Assembly (NCBI GenBank): GCA_021794655.1
Contig: JAJYQJ010000153.1
Span: 1 to 34,494 of the forward strand
Source: Actinomycetes bacterium
GTDB lineage: Bacteria > Actinomycetota > Acidimicrobiia > Acidimicrobiales > RAAP-2
Direction: 5' to 3'
DNA: 34,494 nucleotides
In this document: piece by piece, positions 22,920 through 30,322 of the stretch
Position numbering within the stretch: position 1 is the stretch's first letter
Layout of the letters: each line of letters opens with the position of its first letter
The notes under the pieces: generated by a model
What the model saw: only the letters and a program-made list of their open reading frames with translations
Databases searched by the model: none
Told to the model about the DNA's origin: nothing
Program-made: the position numbers and the translations under genes

Positions 22920-25628
22920 TCAGGAGCCAAATGGGCTCACGGCGTCAGGGTCGACATCGAAATGCTTAATAGCTCGTTCGACCTCACTCGGCTCCAACTT
23001 ACCGGCCTTGAAGAGCTCTGATAGTACCGCGATGACGACGTGAGCCGTGTCGACTTCAAAGTATCGTCGAAGAGCCTCTCGGGCGTCGGATCGACCGAAC
23101 CCGTCAGTTCCAAGAGACACGAAAGGTCGCGTGATAAAGCGTGCCAACTGGTCAGGCACCGCACGCATGTAGTCGCTCACCGCGACCACTGGATCACTTC
23201 CGCCACCAAGTTTAGTTGTTACCAGCGGAAAGCGAGGGGTTTCGGCGGGGTGCAGGCGGTTGTATCGTTCGACTGACAGTGCTTCGGTTCTGAGGTTCGT
23301 CCAGGAGGTGACGGACCACGTGTCAACCGATACGCCCCAGAGGTCCAAGAGGATCTCACGCGCCTGTTGCGCGACTTGCCACATCGGACCGGAAAAACAG
23401 ATCGTCGCGTGTCTTGACCCCTCTTGCTCGCTCGGCTCTGCGAACCGGTACATTCCCTCGACGACGCCCGCTCGCAGTGCGGACGGATCGGCGTTGGCTG
23501 GCAAGGAGGGCATCGGGTACGTCTCGTTGTAGAGCGTGATGTACCAGAAGTGATCCTCTGGATTCGCACCCAGAATGTGGCCTATAGCGTCCTCTACGAT
23601 GATCGCCATCTCGTATGCGAAGGCTGGGTCGTAGACTTTGGCCGCGGGGTTGGTGGAGGCGAGCAGCGGGGAGTGCCCGTCGTCGTGCTGCAGGCCTTCC
23701 CCGAGCAGGGTCGTCCTTCCCGCGGTACACCCGGCCAGGATCCCTCTACCTCTGATATCGCCCAACGCCCACAGGAGATCCCCAACTCGCTGGAAACCAA
23801 ACATCGAGTAGAACAAGAAGACGGGCAACATCGGCCGTCCCCACGTCGCGTACGACGTCGCGAGCGCGGTGAACGTGGCCAGAGCTCCCGCCTCAGTGAT
23901 CCCCTCTTGAAGGACCTGGCCTGAGCTGCTCTCCGCATAGCTAAGAGGAAGATCCGCGTCGACGGGGGTGTAGCGCTGACCGTCGGGAGCGTAGATCTTG
24001 ACCTCTGCGATGATGGACTCGAGGCCGAACGTCCGCGCCTCGTCGGCGACGATCGGTACGACCAACGGGCCGATTTGAGGGTCACGGACCAAGTTTCGCA
24101 AGAGACGAGAGAACGCCATCGTCGTAGACACCGATTGCTTCCCCGAGCCGGCCGTGAACGTCGAAAACGCGTCGGGAGAGGGAAGGGCAGGCGACACGGG
24201 TCTGATCACCCTGTTCGGGACGGGACCGGCGAGCATCTTTCTCCTCGCCATCAGGTACTCGTATGCCTCGGAGCCTTCGGGAGGGCGGTAGTAGGGAGGG
24301 AGGTCCGACTCCAGGGCGGAGTCGGGTATCTCTTCGGCGAGGTGGAGGCGATCTCTTAAGGCGAGGAGCTGGTCTTTGCTCATCTTCTTAATCTGGTGTG
24401 TCGCGTTGCGGGCCTCTATTTGAGGTCCCAACGTCCAGCCCTTGATCGTCTTGGCCAGAATTGCCGTTGGAGCCCCGGTCTGTTCCGTCGCGAGTTTGTA
24501 AGCCGCGTAGAGCTTGCGGTAGTCGTGCCCACCCCGTGGAAGCGTGCGCAGTTCGTCGTCGGTCAAGTCCTCGACCATCTTTCTCAGCCGGGGGTCCGGA
24601 CCGAAGAAGTTCTCACGGATATATGCGCCCGACTCGACGGCGTACTTCTGGAACTCACCGTCGACCGTCGTATTCATCTTGTCGAGGAGGACTCCGTCGA
24701 CGTCACGAGCGAGCAAGTCGTCCCAACGCGACCCCCAAATCACCTTAATTACATTCCACCCGGCACCGCGGAATACAGCTTCGAGCTCCTGGATAATCTT
24801 GCCGTTTCCACGCACCGGGCCGTCCAGGCGTTGTAAGTTGCAGTTGACGACGAAGATCAAGTTGTCCAGGTGCTCCCTACCCGCAACTCCGAGCGCGCCG
24901 ATCGACTCTGGCTCGTCCATCTCGCCGTCTCCGACGAAGCACCAAACCTTGGCCGTCGACGTATCGACGAGGCGACGGTGGTGCAGGTAGCGACTCACGT
25001 GAGCCTGGTAGATAGCCGCTATGGGGCCGAGACCCATCGAAACCGTTGGGTACTCCCAGAAGTGAGGAAGAGACCTCGGATGGGGGTAGCTCGGAAGACC
25101 GTTCCCACCAACTTCATGCCGGAAGTTGTCGAGCTCGGACTCGGTCAGCCTTCCCTCGACGTAAGCCCGAGCGTAGATTCCCGGAGACGCGTGGCCCTGA
25201 AGGTAGACTTGGTCACCGGGCCCCCCGTCGTCTTTCCCCCTGAAGAAATGGTTGAAGCCGACCTCGTAGAGAGCGGCGGAACTCGCGTACGTTGAGAGAT
25301 GACCACCGATTCCATCGGTTCGAGCGTTGGCTCTCGTGACCATGACCGCAGCGTTCCACCTGATGAAAGCTCGAATCCGACGCTCTAAGTTCTCATCGCC
25401 TGGAAACCACGGCTCTTCGTCGGGTGGGATCGAGTTGACGTAGGGAGTAGATACCGTCGAGGGAAAGTCGACCTGCTGGCTACGCGCCCGTTCCAAGAGT
25501 TTCATCAACAAGAATCGAGCTCTCGTGCGACCGTGGACGCTGACGACCTCGTCGAACGAGTCGATCCACTCCGACGTCTCCGACGGGTCGATGTCTGGGA
25601 TCTGGTGGGATATGCCGTCGAATAGCAT
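22920..25628 (-). CDS. aceE: pyruvate dehydrogenase E1 component, homodimeric (AceE)
   Basis: Predicted 902-aa thiamine-diphosphate enzyme that decarboxylates pyruvate and acetylates the lipoyl group of E2. It has TRANARTDGIGGHLSTYASSAALYEVGFNHFFRG, DQVYLQGHASPGIYARAYVEGRL, the ThDP motif VGDGEMDEPESIGAL followed by VVNCNLQRLDGPVRGNGKI, IKGWTLGPQIEARNATHQIKK, and the C-terminal transketolase-like region with TDGFGRSDAREALRRYFEVDTAHV. Length is close to E. coli AceE. It faces away from the rest of the PDH genes (lpd, E2, lipoylation at 30323-34494), with about 4.7 kb including an accessory island between. ATG 25628 (MLFDGISHQIPDIDP) suits the family; only a weak GGG precedes it. Confidence 0.96.
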   Translation of the reverse strand: MLFDGISHQIPDIDPSETSEWIDSFDEVVSVHGRTRARFLLMKLLERARSQQVDFPSTVSTPYVNSIPPDEEPWFPGDENLERRIRAFIRWNAAVMVTRANARTDGIGGHLSTYASSAALYEVGFNHFFRGKDDGGPGDQVYLQGHASPGIYARAYVEGRLTESELDNFRHEVGGNGLPSYPHPRSLPHFWEYPTVSMGLGPIAAIYQAHVSRYLHHRRLVDTSTAKVWCFVGDGEMDEPESIGALGVAGREHLDNLIFVVNCNLQRLDGPVRGNGKIIQELEAVFRGAGWNVIKVIWGSRWDDLLARDVDGVLLDKMNTTVDGEFQKYAVESGAYIRENFFGPDPRLRKMVEDLTDDELRTLPRGGHDYRKLYAAYKLATEQTGAPTAILAKTIKGWTLGPQIEARNATHQIKKMSKDQLLALRDRLHLAEEIPDSALESDLPPYYRPPEGSEAYEYLMARRKMLAGPVPNRVIRPVSPALPSPDAFSTFTAGSGKQSVSTTMAFSRLLRNLVRDPQIGPLVVPIVADEARTFGLESIIAEVKIYAPDGQRYTPVDADLPLSYAESSSGQVLQEGITEAGALATFTALATSYATWGRPMLPVFLFYSMFGFQRVGDLLWALGDIRGRGILAGCTAGRTTLLGEGLQHDDGHSPLLASTNPAAKVYDPAFAYEMAIIVEDAIGHILGANPEDHFWYITLYNETYPMPSLPANADPSALRAGVVEGMYRFAEPSEQEGSRHATICFSGPMWQVAQQAREILLDLWGVSVDTWSVTSWTNLRTEALSVERYNRLHPAETPRFPLVTTKLGGGSDPVVAVSDYMRAVPDQLARFITRPFVSLGTDGFGRSDAREALRRYFEVDTAHVVIAVLSELFKAGKLEPSEVERAIKHFDVDPDAVSPFGS

Positions 25629-25782
25629 GACCCTATGTTGGCACCTCTGGGCAACGTTGGAAAGATAGGCCAGAACAGAGTTGTGATACCCGCTTTTCGG
25701 ATACGATCTGTAAGGATGTGCCGATACCGACTATCTACTCCGACGAGGACTTCTGAGGCGCCCGCCGACGAGCAGGGCAGCC

Positions 25783-26292
25783 GTGGACTCTGACGAGCGA
25801 TTTAGCGTTGTTTACACCGACGGATCCTGTCTTGGAAACCCCGGCCCGGGCGGTTGGGCGTGGGTCGTCCCCGACGGCCCGTGCGACAGTGGGTACGATA
25901 CAGACACCACGAACCAGCGTATGGAGATCACCGCCGCGTTCATGGCCGTGCGTGAGCTGAGCGAGGTCAACGACCCGAGTTCGGACGATCAGCGGGGTGG
26001 TCTGACGGTGATCAGCGATTCAACTTATGTCGTCAACTGTTTCGTACAAGGCTGGTGGAAGGGTTGGTATAGACGCGGATGGCGAAACTCCCAGGGAAAG
26101 CCGGTCGCGAACCGTGACCTGTGGGAACCGTTCTTGGAACTCGCGCTCGACGAGCGTCGCCGGGTCTCGTTTCGTTGGATAAAGGGTCACTCCGGAGATC
26201 GGTGGAACGAAGTCGTCGACGACCTAGCGGTAGAAGCCTCGATGAACGCCAGAGATCTCGCCGCCCACAGGCCCACTCGTCCACAGGCCTAG
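25783..26292 (+). CDS. rnhA: ribonuclease HI
   Basis: Predicted 169-aa RNase H, which cuts the RNA strand of RNA-DNA hybrids. The active-site carboxylates are D13 (VYTDGSCLGNPGPGGWA), E48 (TNQRMEITAA), D79 (VISDSTYVVNC) and D146 or D147 (NEVVDDLAVEAS), with H136 in WIKGHSGDRWNE. The loop WWKGWYRRGWRNSQGKPVANRDLWE is the basic handle of RNase HI. GTG 25783 follows AGGG (25774-25777) at 5 nt. It is divergent from aceE across a 154-nt gap in which I see no RNA gene. The accessory island starts after it. Confidence 0.94.
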   Translation: MDSDERFSVVYTDGSCLGNPGPGGWAWVVPDGPCDSGYDTDTTNQRMEITAAFMAVRELSEVNDPSSDDQRGGLTVISDSTYVVNCFVQGWWKGWYRRGWRNSQGKPVANRDLWEPFLELALDERRRVSFRWIKGHSGDRWNEVVDDLAVEASMNARDLAAHRPTRPQA

Positions 26293-26483
26293 CTGTGCAG
26301 AGGCTCAGCCGCATAGTGTTTGAATAGGCAGGGACGCTCTTTTGACCAAGGTTCCGTAGCTCATAGGCAAATCGAGGGGCGGCAGCGTGCTGACGTGGTT
26401 TGCACCTGACTTCGCGATAGAGATCGCTCTCTCAATCAAGCAACATCCGCGGGTTTCCACGACCAGTGGAGGAGTATCTTCCT

Positions 26484-26573
26484 ATGACCGATCCTACCCG
26501 TGGAACTGACCGCGCCGGAAGGCGAGCCGGGCGCTCATTAGCCAGGTTGTTTCTCCTGGTCCCTATCTCTTGA
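26484..26573 (+). CDS. possible small basic peptide (29 aa)
   Basis: ATG 26484 follows GGAGGAG (26468-26474) by 9 nt, one of the better ribosome sites in the window. The frame gives a 29-residue arginine-rich peptide with a hydrophobic end (SLARLFLLVPIS), closed by TGA. There is no family evidence. It could be a small protein, a leader peptide, or the start of a decayed gene. Confidence 0.2.
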   Translation: MTDPTRGTDRAGRRAGRSLARLFLLVPIS

Positions 26574-26772
26574 TCTCTTAACCGCCTACCAAGAGGGCCA
26601 CAGAGCAGCCGGACCAAGGGCTAGAAGAGCAGCCGCCAAAGAGGATCTCTACTCACCTCTTGGCCCTGGGAGCAGGCATCGAGGACCAAGAAGCTACGAG
26701 AAGCTGCATACAAGAGCTACCAGAGGCTCTCTTGCACGAGGGTGTCCCGTCACGGCATCCAGCATAGGGACG

Positions 26773-26795
26773 TACGCTACGTACGCCTAATACGC
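26773..26795 (+). promoter_or_regulatory. three TACGC repeats with 9-nt period, candidate operator
   Basis: TACGC occurs at 26773-26777, 26782-26786 and 26791-26795, each 9 nt after the last, and the first two are embedded in the near-palindrome ACGTACGCTACGTACG. The block ends 43 nt before the HTH gene start. Repeated short sites at this position are what an autoregulating antitoxin of a TA operon would bind; binding is inference. Confidence 0.4.
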
Positions 26796-26838
26796 CACAC
26801 GTGACAGCACCCGGATGCGGTAGCACAGTGGTAGGCTG

Positions 26839-27108
26839 ATGGATGCCATGAGCAAGCTCAATAATGTACGACGAAACGGCATAGCGGCCTCGGTCGTCAG
26901 CGAAGCCCGGCGGCGCTCTGGCCTCACCCAGCGCGCTCTGGCGGTGCGCGCCGGTACGTCACCCTCTGCCATCGCCGCCTACGAGCTTGGCCAGCGCGAT
27001 CCAACCGTATCGTCACTTGCTCGCATCATCGCCGCCTGTGGGCTCGACCTGCGCGTCGAGATCCGCGGCACAGGGGGAACAGGCAATAAGGAGTCCGGCG
27101 ATGGCTGA
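26839..27108 (+). CDS. XRE-family helix-turn-helix protein (probable antitoxin/regulator)
   Basis: Predicted 89-aa DNA-binding protein. Residues about 17-65 form an XRE/Cro-type HTH: VSEARRRSGLTQRALAVRAG, then TSPSAIAAYELGQRDPTVSSLARIIAACGLDLRVEI. The ribosome site GTGGTAGG lies 4 nt before ATG 26839; a second in-frame ATG at 26848 is possible. It is the first gene of a three-gene operon: its stop overlaps the next start by 8 nt. Together with the nucleotidyltransferase at the end, this resembles toxin-antitoxin modules, in which the HTH protein represses its own operon; that role is inferred. The TACGC repeats just upstream are the likely operator. Confidence 0.85.
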   Translation: MDAMSKLNNVRRNGIAASVVSEARRRSGLTQRALAVRAGTSPSAIAAYELGQRDPTVSSLARIIAACGLDLRVEIRGTGGTGNKESGDG

Positions 27109-27298
27109 GCACGACGAGTTCCAGAATCAACCTGCGCCAGAGGGAACCGTCTCGTGGAGGAATCGGACGCCGGAAGAACACGCCGCAGCGTTTCTCGATC
27201 TGCTTGATCTTGTAGACGCCACGGGCCGGTATGGCATAGGGAAGGAAGGAGAATTGGAGTTTCCGATCATCGCCAACCGGAAACGGTCGCGGCGATGA
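27101..27298 (+). CDS. small middle protein of the HTH/nucleotidyltransferase operon
   Basis: A 65-aa protein with no family I recognise. It has an N-terminal polar part (MAEHDEFQNQPAPEGTVSW), a likely amphipathic helix (TPEEHAAAFLDLLDLVDATG) and a basic end (IANRKRSRR). The Shine-Dalgarno AAGGAG lies 7 nt before ATG 27101. It overlaps the HTH gene by 8 nt and the nucleotidyltransferase gene by 4 nt (ATGA), so the three are translated as a coupled set. It might be the actual neutralising antitoxin, a chaperone or an adaptor; the sequence does not tell which. Confidence 0.72.
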   Translation: MAEHDEFQNQPAPEGTVSWRNRTPEEHAAAFLDLLDLVDATGRYGIGKEGELEFPIIANRKRSRR

Positions 27299-27903
27299 GC
27301 ACTCCTGGCTACGCCGTGGGGCACCTGCGGGATCGAATCCTGGCAATCCACCATGCCCTAGATGACACGGAAGTCGCGCACGCCTTCGGTGGGGCAATCG
27401 CTCTCATCTACTATACGGAACCACGAGCAACCAACGACGTCGACATCAACATCTTCTGCACGTCCGAGGAATCGGGACCAGTCCTCGACACGATGGCAGC
27501 GCTTGGGATCACTGTCGGGGAAGACCGCCGTTTGTTAGCCGAACGAGACGGACAGGTTCGCCTCAGGTGGAGTTCCGTGTTGCCCATCGACCTATTTTTC
27601 GCCAATATGGAGTTTCACAAAGCAATTCGTAGCGCAGTAAATGTCGTCTCGTTCTCAGGAACCACCATCCCTATCATCGCCGAAGAGCACCTTATCGCCT
27701 GCAAGGCAATCTTCAATCGCCCGAAAGACTGGATCGACATCGACAATATGCTGCGTGATGCGTTCTCCGATCTTGATGTAGATGAAGCATTGAAGTGGGT
27801 GTCTCTTATCTCCGACGAGGATGTTGTCTCCCGGTTGCACCAAGCGCTGGCAGACCACGGATTCACAAACGAGGCCGATTCCGCACCGACCTCGCCCTCA
27901 TAG
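27295..27903 (+). CDS. nucleotidyltransferase (AbiEii/MenT-like), probable toxin
   Basis: Predicted 202-aa nucleotidyltransferase-fold protein. The catalytic signature is G32-G33 in HAFGGAIALIYY and the DxD pair D48/D50 in RATNDVDINIF. A later segment, EHLIACKAIFNRPKDWIDIDNML, matches the lysine/KDxxDI motif of AbiEii-type and related nucleotidyltransferases. Enzymes of this fold act as toxins, for instance by adding nucleotides to tRNA, in AbiE and MenAT systems. The start ATG 27295 overlaps the preceding stop by 4 nt. Here the partner genes are an XRE HTH and a 65-aa protein and not the usual AbiEi, although an AbiEi-like relic lies on the other strand just downstream. Toxin activity is inferred. 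Confidence 0.82.
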   Translation: MSTPGYAVGHLRDRILAIHHALDDTEVAHAFGGAIALIYYTEPRATNDVDINIFCTSEESGPVLDTMAALGITVGEDRRLLAERDGQVRLRWSSVLPIDLFFANMEFHKAIRSAVNVVSFSGTTIPIIAEEHLIACKAIFNRPKDWIDIDNMLRDAFSDLDVDEALKWVSLISDEDVVSRLHQALADHGFTNEADSAPTSPS

Positions 27904-27913
27904 GGCTGCGGGG

Positions 27914-27965
27914 ACTTGACATCTCTTCCTCCTCTCGCACCCAACGTGGGGGATCTAAGAGGAAG
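27914..27965 (-). other. relic resembling an IS200/IS605 right end
   Basis: Read on the plus strand, GACTTGACATCTCTTCCTC followed by a CACCC/GGGGG arm pair and then AAGAGGAAG resembles the reverse complement of IS605-type right ends (hairpin, then GGAGGATGTCAAGTC). An inverted pair CTTCCTC / GAGGAAG brackets it. No tnpB is attached, so it would be a solitary end left by loss or recombination. Judged by eye from a remembered consensus. Confidence 0.3.
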
Positions 27966-28016
27966 TTGCCCTGTCAGCTCAACGCGGTGGTGGACCCTCG
28001 CTCACCTCGACATCGC

Positions 28017-28058
28017 GATCGGATTGAACCGAAATGGGTGATCGGATTGAACCGAAAT
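28017..28058 (+). repeat. 19-bp direct repeat, two copies
   Basis: GATCGGATTGAACCGAAAT occurs at 28017-28035 and again at 28040-28058 (23-nt period, 4-nt spacer). The repeat lies just past the stop of the truncated AbiEi-like frame and may mark where that gene was broken. Confidence 0.8.
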
Positions 28059-28060
28059 AC

Positions 28061-28156
28061 TCAATCGACCCCGTGGCGCCGGGCATCGTCGGTGGTGACA
28101 TAGCGATACTGGCCGTTCGCCAGCTCTAGCAGCTCCAAGTAGTTTTGCCCCGGCAT
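28061..28156 (-). pseudogene. truncated AbiEi-like antitoxin, N-terminal relic
   Basis: On the minus strand, ATG 28156 opens a 31-codon frame ending at TGA (28061-28063). The peptide contains NYLELLELANGQYRYVTTDD followed by ARRHGV, which fits the N-terminal winged-helix start of AbiEi-family antitoxins (LLxLAxxQxxxVTTxxARxxGV). The rest of the protein (some 150-250 residues) is missing: past the stop the sequence becomes the 19-bp repeats. A -10-like TATGAT (28168-28173, minus strand) lies 11 nt upstream of the ATG, so a short transcript may still be made. Adjacent to an AbiEii-like nucleotidyltransferase, it looks like the remains of its former or a rival antitoxin. Confidence 0.5.
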
Positions 28157-28476
28157 GGCAAGAGCGTATCATATTGAAACGGTATTGACTTGGATAACCT
28201 ACGGACGAGCCGCATCAATCTGAAACAGATCCGCAGCGTATTCCCTTCCGCCAATTCGCAGAGGACGAGCGAATAGATCGTCGGTAGCGCCGCGAGAGTG
28301 CCGACGCTATCAGTCGAAGCGAGCAGGAACGTGGCCCGTTCGGCCAAGTACTGTTTCGCCGACCCTCTACCTACTTCCCGGCGAACCGAGGTCCTCGAGA
28401 TCGAGTTGGAGAAACCCGGCGCCGCCTCCGAACCCTCGTTTGGTGCGCGGGCGGGTTCCGCCATACGATTCGGGGT

Positions 28477-29238
28477 ATGGAGCTAAATGGAATTTCAGCA
28501 ATTGTCACCGGTGGGGCGTCGGGTCTCGGGGCGGCGACCGTTAGGGCGCTCGCCAACGAGGGGGTTCGAGTGACCGTCTTTGATCGAAACGAGGCCGGCG
28601 CAAGAGACGTCGCGGGTGAGGTCGGCGCCAACTTCGTCGCGGGAGACGTGACCGAACCGGCCGACTGCCAAGCGGCCGTCGATCAAGCCGCCTCCGGCGC
28701 TCCGTTGAGGATCGCCGTCAACTGTGCCGGGACCGGTTGGGTCGGTCGGGTAATCAATCGAGACGGCTCCCCTCACGACCTGTCGAGTTTCGAGTTCATT
28801 CAAAAACTCAACGTAGTCGGTACCTTCAACGTCATGACCAAGGCCGCCTCCGCGATCGCAGAGACCGAACCCGGCGACGACGGCGAGAGGGGGCTGATCG
28901 TCAACACCGCTTCGGTCGCCGCGTTCGACGGCCAGATCGGACAGCTCGCGTACTCCGCATCCAAAGGTGCAATAGTTGGAATGACGTTGCCCGCCGCGCG
29001 TGACCTCGCCGTCGTCGGGATAAGAGTCATGGCGATCGCGCCGGGCCTCTTCGACACCCCGCTCTTGGCGATGCTGCCCGAGCCTCAGCGTCAGGCGTTG
29101 GGTGAGTCGGTCCTTTTCCCGAAACGTTTGGGGATCCCCGCGCAGTACGGCGAATTGGTCGTCGCGATGGCCCGCAACAGCTACTTGAACGCAGAAGTGG
29201 TCAGGCTGGACGGCGGTATAAGGATGCCGCCGAAGTGA
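28477..29238 (+). CDS. short-chain dehydrogenase (3-hydroxyacyl-CoA dehydrogenase type II-like)
   Basis: Predicted 253-aa NAD(P)-dependent dehydrogenase. Cofactor binding: VTGGASGLGAATVRAL; NCAG: VNCAGTGWVGR; active site: serine in NTASVAAFDGQIGQ, then YSASKG (Tyr-x3-Lys). The motifs AFDGQIGQLAYSASKGAIVGMTLP, ARDLAVVGIRVMAIAPGLFDTPLL and FPKRLGIPAQYGELV fit the type II 3-hydroxyacyl-CoA dehydrogenase branch (HSD10-like), suggesting oxidation of 3-hydroxyacyl-CoA in fatty or branched acid breakdown. It heads the plus-strand run, 4 nt before the aldo/keto reductase. ATG 28477 is clear by homology; a Shine-Dalgarno-like GGGGT is close to it. Confidence 0.92.
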   Translation: MELNGISAIVTGGASGLGAATVRALANEGVRVTVFDRNEAGARDVAGEVGANFVAGDVTEPADCQAAVDQAASGAPLRIAVNCAGTGWVGRVINRDGSPHDLSSFEFIQKLNVVGTFNVMTKAASAIAETEPGDDGERGLIVNTASVAAFDGQIGQLAYSASKGAIVGMTLPAARDLAVVGIRVMAIAPGLFDTPLLAMLPEPQRQALGESVLFPKRLGIPAQYGELVVAMARNSYLNAEVVRLDGGIRMPPK

Positions 29239-29242
29239 CGCG

Positions 29243-30250
29243 GTGAAGTACGTCGAAGCCGGTGGTGTGAAGCTCTCCGTGATCGGGCTCGGGACGTGGC
29301 AGTTCGGTTCGGGTGAGTGGGCGTACGGGCAACGTTACGCGACGTCGGTCGCACCAGAGATAGTCAGCAGATCCTTGGACCTCGGCGTGAACCTTATCGA
29401 TACCGCCGAGATCTACGGTTTTGGCAGGTCAGAGGAGATCGTCGGTCGATCGATCACAGAACGGCGACGAGACGTATTCTTGGCGACGAAGCTCTTCCCT
29501 CTCGCCCCGTTCGATCCAGTCCTTAAGTCGCGCGTGAGCGGAAGCATGAAGAGGCTGGGAGTCGACGACGTCGACCTCTACCAGCTCCACTGGCACAACC
29601 CTGTAGTGCCGCTCAAGATGACCCTTGACGCGCTCGGGCGACTACGTGAAAAAGGTCACGTGAGGAACATCGGGGTCAGTAACTTTTCTCTCCCGTTGTG
29701 GGAGGAAGCAGAGCGGGTCGCCAAAGGGCCAGTCATCTCGAATCAAGTCCGCTACAGCCTCGCCGATCGTTCGATCGAGCCCGAGATGATTCGCTGGGCG
29801 CAAGACCACGACCGAATAGTAATCGCTTACAGCCCCCTTGGTCAGGGACTTCTTTCGGGAAGATACGACGCCGCGAACGTTCCAAAAGGGATGCGCGCTT
29901 CTGCTCCCGCGTTTCTTCCCGAAAACCTCAAGAAAGCAACTCCGCTCATCGAGACCCTCCGTGAGATAGCCAGAGCGCACGACGCGAGTTGTTCTCAGGT
30001 CGCTCTCGCCTGGGTCGTGCGTCATCCAAACGTCGTCGTAATCCCAGGCGCCTCGAGCGTCGCCCAGGCCGAAGAGAACGCCGCCGCAGCCGACATCGAG
30101 TTGACCGACGCTGAGTTCGATGAATTGGGGGCCGCCTCGGAGAGCTACAATCCTACACGCGGCCTAGCGTCGCTCGGCGCCGTCTTGCGAGTTCGTTCAC
30201 AGCGTTTCATCGAGAGACTCCGCCGTACGGGCGACGCGTTGAGTGCCTGA
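29243..30250 (+). CDS. aldo/keto reductase
   Basis: Predicted 335-aa NADPH-dependent TIM-barrel oxidoreductase. Catalytic tetrad residues are visible in NLIDTAEIYGFGRSE (Asp, Tyr), FLATKLFP (Lys) and DLYQLHWHNP (His). The cofactor region includes GVSNFSLPLWEEA, AYSPLGQGLLSGRY and VVIPGASSVAQAEENAAA. It begins at GTG 29243, 4 nt after the short-chain dehydrogenase, so the two are likely made together. The substrate is unknown. Between it and lpd is a 72-nt gap with a GC hairpin. Confidence 0.92.
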   Translation: MKYVEAGGVKLSVIGLGTWQFGSGEWAYGQRYATSVAPEIVSRSLDLGVNLIDTAEIYGFGRSEEIVGRSITERRRDVFLATKLFPLAPFDPVLKSRVSGSMKRLGVDDVDLYQLHWHNPVVPLKMTLDALGRLREKGHVRNIGVSNFSLPLWEEAERVAKGPVISNQVRYSLADRSIEPEMIRWAQDHDRIVIAYSPLGQGLLSGRYDAANVPKGMRASAPAFLPENLKKATPLIETLREIARAHDASCSQVALAWVVRHPNVVVIPGASSVAQAEENAAAADIELTDAEFDELGAASESYNPTRGLASLGAVLRVRSQRFIERLRRTGDALSA

Positions 30251-30268
30251 GTTCTGCGATTCGACCGA

Positions 30269-30283
30269 GCCGGGCCGCCCGGC
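30269..30283 (+). terminator. GC-rich hairpin between the aldo/keto reductase gene and lpd
   Basis: GCCGGG (30269-30274), loop CCG, CCCGGC (30278-30283) form a perfect 6-bp GC stem. There is no U tract, so it may only attenuate or stabilise the transcript. It marks the boundary between the upstream oxidoreductase pair and the PDH/lipoate genes. Confidence 0.3.
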
Positions 30284-30322
30284 GGCGTCGGACGAGAAGG
30301 TGTTCGAGACGACTAGTAGGAG

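Larger units (their letters stand above)
26293..26838. other. 546-nt spacer at the left edge of the accessory island
   Basis: No conserved protein, tRNA or terminator was recognised here. It contains a possible 29-codon reading frame with a strong ribosome site (26484-26573) and a set of TACGC repeats (26773-26795) just upstream of the HTH gene. All frames are otherwise broken by stops, and the sequence does not have the codon texture of the neighbouring genes, suggesting decayed or regulatory DNA. Confidence 0.6.
27904..28476. other. 573-nt spacer with relics between the island and the PDH operon
   Basis: No intact gene is seen. It holds an IS-end-like block (27914-27965), a 19-bp direct repeat (28017-28058), and the first 31 codons of an AbiEi-like antitoxin on the minus strand (28061-28156). 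The remaining part, 28174-28476, shows nothing I can name apart from being the presumed leader of the short-chain dehydrogenase gene. Confidence 0.6.

Noticed and set aside
25715-25792. short frame before rnhA as a leader peptide
   Set aside because: An ATG at 25715 gives a short peptide ending just past the rnhA start, but no structure or regulatory codons support a leader function.
26350-26420. tRNA-like start (TCCGTAGCTCATAGGC)
   Set aside because: It resembles a D-arm, but no matching acceptor stem, anticodon arm or GGTTCGA-type T-arm can be placed downstream.
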